The position numbers and the translations under genes are program-made. A DNA stretch of 6,008 nt from Veillonella sp. (GTDB taxonomy: Bacteria > Bacillota > Negativicutes > Veillonellales > Veillonellaceae): contig DXZL01000066.1 in the NCBI GenBank assembly GCA_019419725.1, positions 1-6,008 on the forward strand, given 5' to 3'. Below the pieces are notes generated by a model. It had not been told where the DNA came from and ran no database searches. It was given only the letters and a program-made list of their open reading frames with translations. Numbering within the stretch: the first letter of the stretch is position 1; every line of letters starts with the position of its first letter. This document shows positions 1 through 5,247 of this stretch, one piece after another.

Positions 1-53
1 AAATCATTAACACCAATACCGATGTGATCCACTTGTAATACTTTAAAAGCCAT
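1..53 (-). CDS. mce: Methylmalonyl-CoA epimerase, N-terminal fragment (runs off the window)
   Basis: Only the first 17 codons are present, read from an ATG at 53-51: MAFKVLQVDHIGIGVND. The VDHIGIGV stretch is the usual opening beta strand of the vicinal-oxygen-chelate (glyoxalase-like) fold, and His10 is in the position of the first metal ligand in methylmalonyl-CoA epimerases. The enzyme interconverts the (R) and (S) epimers of methylmalonyl-CoA, linking the mutase to the stereospecific decarboxylase. A good Shine-Dalgarno (AAGGAG) sits 9 bases upstream of the ATG, within 63-68. It is the last visible gene of the operon, 51 bases after the meaB stop. The family call rests on a short N-terminus plus context. 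Another VOC protein is possible but unlikely next to mutase and meaB. Confidence 0.85.
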   Translation of the reverse strand, partial: MAFKVLQVDHIGIGVND

Positions 54-104
54 TTCGATTATCTCCTTTTCAAGGCTAAATCTCTAATGCTATGTAGTCG
101 CCGT

Positions 105-1043
105 CTACTTTAGCACGCTTGTCATTACGCCGTTAACAACTGTGTATGGATCGCTTTCGCGTTCATTAACAGCTGCCACTTGGCTATTAAATTCGTCGCT
201 TGTAACGATTTTATCAGCTACATAACGACCAATTTGTTCATTAATCATTGCGATGATTTCATCACGAGTACGTTCTGCCCGACGAGATTCCAATTCACCA
301 GAATCTTCAAGATACTCAAAATGTTCATCTAAAGCGTCGATGAGTTCATCTACGCCTTGGTCCTTGCTAGCAATTGTGCGCTTAATTGGTGGGCGCCATT
401 TTACTTCACGAGAGTCTAGGTCAAGCATCATTTCAATTTCTACATTCAAACGATCACAACCATCTCGGTCAGCTTTATTGATAGCAAATACATCGCCTAT
501 TTCAAGAATACCCGCTTTGATAGCTTGGATATCATCACCGAGACCAGGAACAAGTACTACCAATGTAGTATCTGCATTTTTAACGATATCTACTTCGGAT
601 TGACCTACACCTACTGTTTCAATGATTACTAAATCCATGCCAAAGGCATCCATGAGTTTTACAACGTCCGCAGTCTTTTTGGATAAACCACCAAGACTAC
701 CACGCGTGCCCATGCTTCGAATAAATACATTTTCGTTTAATGTCAAATCATTCATTCGAATACGGTCCCCCAAGATAGCACCACCAGAGAATGGGCTAGT
801 TGGGTCGATGGCAACGATGCCGATTTTTTTACCTTGATCTAAATAATGTTTAACAACTTTATCAGTCAAAGTACTTTTACCAGCACCAGGGGCCCCAGTA
901 ATACCGAGAATACGTGCATTCCCTGTTTTAGGGTAAATTGCCTTCATAATATCAATGGCATTTTCATACTCGTTTTCTACAGCTGTTATGGACCGTGCTA
1001 AGGCTAGTCGGGAACCTTCAAAAAGTTCTTTAACTAAATCCAC
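105..1043 (-). CDS. meaB: MeaB, methylmalonyl-CoA mutase-protecting GTPase
   Basis: A 312-residue cytoplasmic G3E-family GTPase (MeaB/ArgK/human MMAA type). It gates adenosylcobalamin loading into methylmalonyl-CoA mutase and protects the enzyme from inactivation. Numbered from the GTG at 1043, an N-terminal helical part (1-45) precedes the P-loop GAPGAGKS (50-57). The family block DPTSPFSGGAILGDRIRM follows at 80-97, then the Walker B/switch signature ETVGVGQSE (142-150) and the guanine-specificity motif NKAD (189-192). A C-terminal helical dimerisation arm ends in ESDPYTVV...VLK. Length is normal for the family and all nucleotide-binding motifs are intact. An in-frame GTG at 1055 would add four residues but has no ribosome site. 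The GTG at 1043 has AGGTGG 8 bases upstream and gives the usual family N-terminus, so I prefer it. The gene lies between the mutase small subunit and the epimerase, the context expected for its client. After the stop, another frame stays open for about ten codons (see findings). Confidence 0.95.
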   Translation of the reverse strand: MDLVKELFEGSRLALARSITAVENEYENAIDIMKAIYPKTGNARILGITGAPGAGKSTLTDKVVKHYLDQGKKIGIVAIDPTSPFSGGAILGDRIRMNDLTLNENVFIRSMGTRGSLGGLSKKTADVVKLMDAFGMDLVIIETVGVGQSEVDIVKNADTTLVVLVPGLGDDIQAIKAGILEIGDVFAINKADRDGCDRLNVEIEMMLDLDSREVKWRPPIKRTIASKDQGVDELIDALDEHFEYLEDSGELESRRAERTRDEIIAMINEQIGRYVADKIVTSDEFNSQVAAVNERESDPYTVVNGVMTSVLK

Positions 1044-1051
1044 TCGCCTCA

Positions 1052-1057
1052 CCACCT
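1052..1057 (-). promoter_or_regulatory. Ribosome binding site that decides the meaB start
   Basis: On the minus strand AGGTGG is followed after 8 bases by a GTG at 1043. Further purines (GAGG) lie between them. The alternative GTG codons at 1055 and 1052 overlap this site and have no purine-rich sequence upstream, so the downstream GTG is the better start. Meb B is the only complete operon gene here whose best start is not ATG. The absence of an ATG suggests lower translation than its neighbours. Confidence 0.55.
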
Positions 1058-1075
1058 ATCTTAAAATATGGGAAT

Positions 1076-1108
1076 AGAGGGGAGTCAACCATTCAGTTGA
1101 ACCCCTCT
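1076..1108 (-). other. Intergenic RNA hairpin between mutase small subunit and meaB
   Basis: The arms AGAGGGG (1076-1082) and CCCCTCT (1102-1108) pair perfectly over 7 bp. Inside them TCAAC (1085-1089) pairs with GTTGA (1096-1100) around a 6-base loop, with a small internal bulge between the two helices. The hairpin begins 13 bases after the small-subunit stop and ends 32 bases before the meaB start. In the direction of transcription it is followed by ATTCCCATATTTTA rather than a clean run of U, so it is a poor full terminator. It more probably stabilises the upstream mRNA end, directs processing, or causes partial termination that lowers meaB and mce expression. The structure is seen in the sequence; its role is inferred. 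Confidence 0.6.
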
Positions 1109-1121
1109 CTTGCCCAATTAA

Positions 1122-1517
1122 TTATTTAACGTTTTCGTTGATGAATTTAACGATATCGCCAGTTGGTGTACCAGGTGTGAATACTGCTGCTACGCCAGCT
1201 GCTTTCAAGCCAGGGATATCAGCGTCAGGAATAACGCCACCACCGATTACAAGTACATCGCCCATGCCTTTTTCTTTCAAAAGTTCAACAATTTTAGGGA
1301 ACAATGTGTTATGAGCACCGGAAAGAAGGGATAATGCAACTACATTAACGTCTTCAGAAAGAGCTGCTTCTACGATTTGTTCTGGAGTTTGACGAAGACC
1401 AGTGTAGATTACTTCGAAACCAGCATCGCGAAGTGCGCGTGCTACTACTTTTGCACCACGGTCATGACCATCAAGACCTGGTTTTGCTACGATTACTCTA
1501 ATACGTTTTTCTGCCAT
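1122..1517 (-). CDS. mcmB: Methylmalonyl-CoA mutase small subunit, cobalamin-binding
   Basis: A 131-residue free-standing B12-binding domain with a Rossmann-like fold that carries adenosylcobalamin for the catalytic subunit encoded just upstream. The base-off/His-on signature is intact. D16-x-H18-x-x-G21 sits in PGLDGHDRGAKV, and His18 should be the lower axial cobalt ligand. SLLSG (63-67) is the conserved SxLxG segment that contacts the nucleotide tail, and GGG at 92-94 is the glycine motif of the third conserved block. In one-chain mutases this domain is fused to the C-terminus; here it is a separate gene, as in archaeal and several Firmicute enzymes. The start is ATG with a strong GGAGG (1527-1531) 9 bases upstream, and 28 bases separate it from the large-subunit stop. 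The isobutyryl-CoA mutase small subunit is very similar in size and motifs, so substrate identity comes from the large subunit and operon. Confidence 0.95.
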   Translation of the reverse strand: MAEKRIRVIVAKPGLDGHDRGAKVVARALRDAGFEVIYTGLRQTPEQIVEAALSEDVNVVALSLLSGAHNTLFPKIVELLKEKGMGDVLVIGGGVIPDADIPGLKAAGVAAVFTPGTPTGDIVKFINENVK

Positions 1518-1545
1518 GATTAATTACCTCCGAAATTAGCCGATA

Positions 1546-3192
1546 TTATAATGTGGAATGAGCTTCGTATTCACCGAATACTTCGCGCAATACATTACAA
1601 ATTTCACCCAAAGTAGCATATGTTTTAACTGCATCAAGAATTAATGGCATCAAGTTAACGTTTTCATCAGCTGCACCAGCTTTAAGAGCTGCTAATGCTT
1701 TATCAACTGCTGCTTGATCGCGGTTAGCGCGAACTGCTTGAGTTTTCTTGGATTGGTTAACACCAACGGAAGCATCTACGCGAAGTAAGTCTTTTGGAGC
1801 TTCTTCTTCAACTTGGAATTTGTTTACGCCAACGATTGTGCGCAAGCCAGATTCAACTTCCATTTGCCATTTGTAAGCAGATTCTTGAATTTCTTTTTGG
1901 ATGTAGCCTTTTTCGATTGCTACTACAGCGCCGCCCATTTCATCAATTTTCTTGATGTATGCCATAGCTTCGTCATAGATAGCGTTAGTCATAGCTTCTA
2001 CATAGTAGGAACCACCCAATGGGTCAACTACGTCAGCTAAACCAGATTCGTAAGCCACGATTTGTTGTGTACGAAGAGCTACTTGTACAGATGCTTCTGT
2101 AGGAAGAGCCAACGCTTCGTCACGGGAGTTTGTATGTAAGGATTGAGTACCGCCCATTACAGCAGCTGCAGTTTGAAGAGCAACACGAACGATGTTGTTA
2201 TCAACTTGTTGTGCAGTCAACATGGAACCAGCTGTTTGAGTATGTACACGAAGCATCATGGATTTTGGTTTTTTAGCACCAAAACGTTCTTTCATGATTG
2301 TTGCCCATAAACGGCGGGATGCACGGAATTTAGCAACTTCTTCAAGTACGTTGTTATGAGCATTCCAGAAGAAGGAAAGACGACCAGCAAATGTATCAAC
2401 ATCAAGACCAGCTTTCAAAGCTGCTTCTACGTATGCGATACCATCAGCAATTGTGAATGCGATTTCTTGAGCTGCTGTGGAACCTGCTTCACGGATATGG
2501 TAACCGGAGATGGAGATTGTGTTCCATTTTGGAACATTTTGAGAACAATATTCGAAGATATTAGTAATCAAACGCATGGATGGTTTTGGTGGGAAAATGT
2601 AAGTACCACGAGCTGCGTATTCTTTCAAAATATCATTTTGAATTGTACCTTTCAATTCTGTGGAAGGTACGCCTTGTTTTTCAGCTACTGCGATGTACAT
2701 TGCCAACAAAACGGATGCTGGAGCGTTGATTGTCATGGATGTGGATACTTTACCAAGATCGATGCCGTCGAACAAGATTTCCATATCTGCCAAGGAGTCA
2801 ATCGCTACACCTACTTTACCAACTTCGCCTTCTGCAACTGCATCGTCGGAGTCATAACCAATTTGTGTAGGTAAGTCGAATGCACAGGAAAGACCAGTTG
2901 CACCAGACTCGATTAGGTAGCGGTAACGTTTGTTAGATTCTTCTGCTGTAGCGAAGCCTGCATACATACGCATTGTCCAGAAACGACCACGGTACATAGT
3001 AGGTTGTACGCCACGAGTGTAAGGGAATTCGCCAGGCATACCCAAATCACGTTCATAGTCAAAACCTTCGATATCAACTGGTGTATATACACGGTTGTAT
3101 TTTAAATTTTGACGTTCTGGAGTTTTTGCACTTTTTTCGTCACAAAGTTTGTTGTACTCAGCAATTTGGGCTTTTAAGTTTTCGTAAGCCAT
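1546..3192 (-). CDS. mcmA: Methylmalonyl-CoA mutase large (catalytic) subunit
   Basis: A 548-residue TIM-barrel subunit of adenosylcobalamin-dependent mutase, interconverting succinyl-CoA and (R)-methylmalonyl-CoA by a radical mechanism. The length matches large subunits that lack the C-terminal B12 domain. Visible landmarks, in order, are MYAGFATAEESN (76-87), GLSCAFDLPTQIGYDSDD (100-117), GTIQNDILKE (182-191), PPKPSMR (201-207), SISGYHIREAG (227-237), RLSFFW (271-276), LTAQQ (325-329) and GGTQSLHTNS (347-356). Tyr77 corresponds to Tyr89 of the Propionibacterium enzyme, Arg207 to the carboxylate-binding arginine, and Tyr231-His232 to the active-site pair. Tyr plus Arg point to methylmalonyl-CoA; isobutyryl-CoA mutases carry Phe and Gln at those positions. 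The start is ATG with TAGGAGG upstream (GGAGG at 3204-3208, 11-base spacing). It follows the CoA-transferase by 28 bases. Codon choice looks strongly biased, as expected of an abundant central-pathway enzyme. Gene names for split mutases vary between genomes. Confidence 0.96.
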   Translation of the reverse strand: MAYENLKAQIAEYNKLCDEKSAKTPERQNLKYNRVYTPVDIEGFDYERDLGMPGEFPYTRGVQPTMYRGRFWTMRMYAGFATAEESNKRYRYLIESGATGLSCAFDLPTQIGYDSDDAVAEGEVGKVGVAIDSLADMEILFDGIDLGKVSTSMTINAPASVLLAMYIAVAEKQGVPSTELKGTIQNDILKEYAARGTYIFPPKPSMRLITNIFEYCSQNVPKWNTISISGYHIREAGSTAAQEIAFTIADGIAYVEAALKAGLDVDTFAGRLSFFWNAHNNVLEEVAKFRASRRLWATIMKERFGAKKPKSMMLRVHTQTAGSMLTAQQVDNNIVRVALQTAAAVMGGTQSLHTNSRDEALALPTEASVQVALRTQQIVAYESGLADVVDPLGGSYYVEAMTNAIYDEAMAYIKKIDEMGGAVVAIEKGYIQKEIQESAYKWQMEVESGLRTIVGVNKFQVEEEAPKDLLRVDASVGVNQSKKTQAVRANRDQAAVDKALAALKAGAADENVNLMPLILDAVKTYATLGEICNVLREVFGEYEAHSTL

Positions 3193-3220
3193 GTTTTCAT
3201 CATCCTCCTAAAAAAACAGG

Positions 3221-4726
3221 TTATTTTTTCATGCTTCCAGTTTCTGTGAAGCGTTTATGCCAAGAAAGAGCTTCATCAAGCAACATAGGTGTATGGGCAT
3301 TCTTTGTTGCAGCTAATGCTTTTTCTAGGTATTCAGTTAACATAGGTTTGTAGTCTGGGTGAGCACATTTTTCAATGATCAAACGAGCTCTTTCCACTGG
3401 GCTCAAACCACGGCAGTCAGCAACACCTTGTTCTGTACAGAAAATCATAGTGTCATGTTCTGGATGATCCACATGAGATACATATGGAACGATAGAACTG
3501 ATGTCGCCATTTTTAGCAACGGAGTTAGTGCAGAAAATAGTGAGATATGCACTACGTGCAAAGTCACCAGAACCACCAACACCATTCATCATTTTGCTAC
3601 CCATAATATGAGTAGAGTTTACATTGCCAAAAATATCAAATTCGATAGCGGTATTCATGGCAATGACACCAATACGGCGAGCAATACCAGGGTTGTTGGA
3701 AATTTCTTGTGGGCGAAGAATGATTTTTTTACGGTATTCATCAATATTCGCATAGAAACGTTTCAACCCATCTGGAGAAGGACTTAATGCAGTACCAGAA
3801 CATACAGTTACTTTACCAGCATCGATCAAGTCGAACATACCATCTTGGATTACTTCTGTATAGATGGACAAATCTGTGAATGGGCCTTTAGCAAGACCAC
3901 TGATTACAGCATTCGCTACGGAACCTACACCAGATTGTAATGGAAGCAAGTTTTTAGGTAAACGACCTTCTGCAATTTCTTGTTCAAAGAATTTGATAAG
4001 GTGTTGACTCATTGCTTTTGCATCATCATCGATAGGTGCCAAAGGTCTTGTTGTATCAGGAACATCACAAGGTACTACTGCAACAATTTTACTTGGATCA
4101 CAAGGAATTGCTTCAGTACCAATACGATCACCAGGTGTTTCCAATGGAATTGGTTTACGATGTGGTGGATCGAGTGGTTCATAGATATCATGCATACCTA
4201 CCAAGGAAAGTGGTTGGGATACATTCACTTCTACGATAACTTTTTTAGCTTGGCTAACAAATGTTGGAGAGTTACCAACAGATGTAGTTGGAACAATGGA
4301 GCCATCTTCGTTGATTTGTGCAGCTTCAATAATTGCTACATCTAAATCACCAAAGAAACCATAGCGAACATTTTGTGCCATTGTGCTTAAATGCATATCA
4401 ATGTATTTAACAGCACCGCTATTTAAGGCTTTACGTGTATCCCCATTTGTTTGATATGGGAAACGACGATTGATACCGTTAGCACGAGTTAACGCGCCAT
4501 CAGCTTCATCACCTACGGAAGCACCTGTCCACAAATCGATTTTGAATGGTTCTTTTTCCATTCTTTCTGCCAATGCCAATGGCACTGCTTTTGCATAACC
4601 AGATGGAGTAAAGCCGGAAATACCAACTTTATCGTTAGGGTTAATCAAAAGAGCTGCATCATAAGCAGTGACAATTTTACCTTGGAGGGCCGCACATTTA
4701 ACGCGGTCTTTGATGTCTATCACCAT
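3221..4726 (-). CDS. Succinyl-CoA:acetate/propionate CoA-transferase (acetyl-CoA hydrolase/transferase family)
   Basis: A 501-residue class I CoA-transferase of the family that includes Clostridium Cat1, Acetobacter AarC and E. coli YgfH/ScpC. It moves CoA from a donor such as propionyl-CoA or acetyl-CoA to succinate, feeding succinyl-CoA to the mutase. Numbered from the ATG at 4726, WTGASVGDEADG is near 66-77 and the loop GVGSVANAV at 266-274. The catalytic glutamate is Glu291 in IYTEVIQDGMFDL, equivalent to the acyl-thioester-forming Glu of AarC. The glycine-rich active-site segment NGVGGSGDFARS is at 381-392. Length is normal and nothing is missing. An in-frame ATG at 4750 would add eight residues (MLLLKEMV) but has no ribosome site; that extension itself encodes the AAGGAG serving the ATG at 4726. 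It is the first gene after the operon promoter. Preference between propionyl-CoA and acetyl-CoA cannot be read from sequence; context favours propionyl-CoA. Confidence 0.93.
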   Translation of the reverse strand: MVIDIKDRVKCAALQGKIVTAYDAALLINPNDKVGISGFTPSGYAKAVPLALAERMEKEPFKIDLWTGASVGDEADGALTRANGINRRFPYQTNGDTRKALNSGAVKYIDMHLSTMAQNVRYGFFGDLDVAIIEAAQINEDGSIVPTTSVGNSPTFVSQAKKVIVEVNVSQPLSLVGMHDIYEPLDPPHRKPIPLETPGDRIGTEAIPCDPSKIVAVVPCDVPDTTRPLAPIDDDAKAMSQHLIKFFEQEIAEGRLPKNLLPLQSGVGSVANAVISGLAKGPFTDLSIYTEVIQDGMFDLIDAGKVTVCSGTALSPSPDGLKRFYANIDEYRKKIILRPQEISNNPGIARRIGVIAMNTAIEFDIFGNVNSTHIMGSKMMNGVGGSGDFARSAYLTIFCTNSVAKNGDISSIVPYVSHVDHPEHDTMIFCTEQGVADCRGLSPVERARLIIEKCAHPDYKPMLTEYLEKALAATKNAHTPMLLDEALSWHKRFTETGSMKK

Positions 4727-4732
4727 TACCAT

Positions 4733-4738
4733 CTCCTT
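4733..4738 (-). promoter_or_regulatory. Ribosome binding site that decides the CoA-transferase start
   Basis: AAGGAG on the minus strand lies 6 bases before the ATG at 4726 and 9 bases before an in-frame GTG at 4723. It lies inside the longer reading frame that opens at the ATG at 4750, which has no purine-rich site upstream. The shorter form beginning MVIDIKDRVK is therefore favoured. Confidence 0.7.
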
Positions 4739-4797
4739 TAAGAGTAACATTGTATAAACGACAGTTTGATCTCTTGGTCGTTCCTTAAACCGACTTC

Positions 4798-4826
4798 ATC
4801 GTAGTCCACATCCAACGTATTGTCAA
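4798..4826 (-). promoter_or_regulatory. Sigma-70-type promoter of the succinate-to-propionate operon
   Basis: On the minus strand a perfect -35 hexamer TTGACA (4826-4821) is separated by exactly 17 bases from TACGAT (4803-4798), which matches four of six -10 consensus bases including both highly conserved ends. The sequence just upstream of the -35 is A/T-rich and could act as an UP element. The expected transcript start is near 4791, giving a leader of about 65 bases before the CoA-transferase ATG. The leader contains one small inverted repeat, AACGAC/GTCGTT (4757-4762 and 4777-4782), too weak to interpret. I saw no B12-box or other cobalamin riboswitch signature in it. Prediction only; no start site has been mapped. 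Confidence 0.7.
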
Positions 4827-4866
4827 CTTATATGACTAAAATGTATTTTTCATCACATTTTATGGG

Positions 4867-4886
4867 TGCATTATGATTAAAATGCA
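4867..4886. repeat. Imperfect palindrome upstream of the operon promoter, possible operator
   Basis: TGCATT (4867-4872) and AATGCA (4881-4886) are inverted copies separated by 8 bases, centred about 50 bases upstream of the -35 box. The position and half-site geometry would suit a dimeric activator. In such A/T-rich DNA a 6-bp palindrome can arise by chance, and I do not recognise the motif as that of a named regulator. Confidence 0.25.
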
Positions 4887-5082
4887 TAGATTTTCATATA
4901 TTCACATAAGTTTTATTCACATCGCTATAACTCACAGGAATTATCGATTTATGGCACATATTGATGTTTTTCAATTAAATCGAACTCTCTCTATACAATA
5001 TATAGACCCTTTTCAATATAAAACAACATCTCACACACAAGAACTAGACCATACACCTCCCTATAAAGATACAAAGATATAC

Positions 5083-5145
5083 AAAAAACCGGCTTTCAAA
5101 TGTCAACGATAATGTTCAATTATGTCTAACATTAGAAAACCGGTT
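5083..5145 (-). terminator. Rho-independent terminator of the ligase gene
   Basis: Read on the minus strand, the arm 5145-5129 pairs with 5103-5087 over 17 positions. There are 15 Watson-Crick pairs, one G-U wobble and one U-U mismatch, with the CCGG core at the base. The stem is followed at once by six U residues (complement of 5083-5088). The 25-base loop contains a further 5-bp helix (5109-5113 with 5119-5123). On the plus strand the wobble becomes a C-A mismatch and no T-run follows, so the direction is minus. It starts about 100 bases after the ligase stop and insulates the propionate operon from ligase transcription. Confidence 0.85.
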
Positions 5146-5152
5146 ATAACCT

Positions 5153-5185
5153 CTTAATACATACCTACCTAAGGTATGTATTAAG
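5153..5185. repeat. Perfect 14-bp inverted repeat with 5-base loop
   Basis: CTTAATACATACCT (5153-5166) and AGGTATGTATTAAG (5172-5185) are exact inverted copies around a 5-base loop. It lies 62 bases after the ligase stop and 7 bases before the terminator hairpin in transcription order. No U-run follows on either strand, so it is not a classical terminator. It may be a 3' mRNA-protecting hairpin or a protein-binding palindrome. A weaker alternative pairing of GGTAT (5173-5177) with ATACC (5187-5191) is mutually exclusive with it. Confidence 0.75.
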
Positions 5186-5247
5186 TATACCATATTATGA
5201 AATTATATATCTACTATAAAACATACTAATTATACAAGCTACTGAAA

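Larger units (their letters stand above)
4727..5247. other. Gene-free region between the ligase gene and the operon
   Basis: About 520 A/T-rich bases without a convincing gene. From the ligase side it holds a perfect inverted repeat (5153-5185), a Rho-independent terminator (5083-5145), and a structureless stretch (about 4890-5080). The inverted hexamer pair (4867-4886), the operon promoter (4798-4826) and its short leader follow. The stretch also has an AGGGAGG ribosome-site look-alike (5056-5062) facing minus, followed only by ATG-GTC-TAG or a 21-codon GTG frame. The word TATTCACAT occurs twice, at 4899-4907 and 4914-4922. A 79-codon plus-strand frame at 4873-5112 has no ribosome site, runs through the terminator and resembles no protein I know; I do not call it. 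No tRNA, riboswitch or mobile-element end was recognised. Confidence 0.7.

Noticed and set aside
253..837. Plus-strand open frames opposite meaB
   Set aside because: Ser/Arg-rich shadow translations of a conserved GTPase gene, with no supporting motif or operon context.
1076..1108. Complete Rho-independent terminator between the mutase small subunit and meaB
   Set aside because: Good stem but no U-run directly after it in the transcribed direction, and functionally linked genes continue downstream.
2356..2874. Long open frame on the plus strand opposite the mutase large subunit, with others at 1813-2040, 2660-2857 and 3081-3353
   Set aside because: All lie antisense to a certain gene, have Cys/Phe-rich or low-complexity translations without family motifs, and are explained by strong codon bias of the mutase gene.
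3359..4345. Plus-strand open frames opposite the CoA-transferase
   Set aside because: Antisense to a complete, motif-intact gene; translations look random (Asn/Thr/Cys-rich).
4727..4791. Cobalamin riboswitch in the leader of the B12-dependent mutase operon
   Set aside because: The predicted leader is only about 65 bases and I see no B12-box-like conserved core; far too short for the aptamer.
4851..4936. Crp/Fnr-type site suggested by repeated TCACA words (4853, 4902, 4917, 4932)
   Set aside because: All copies point the same way and none pairs with TGTGA at the required spacing.
4873..5112. 79-codon plus-strand frame in the intergenic region
   Set aside because: No ribosome site, runs through the minus-strand terminator, A/T-driven composition and no recognisable domain.
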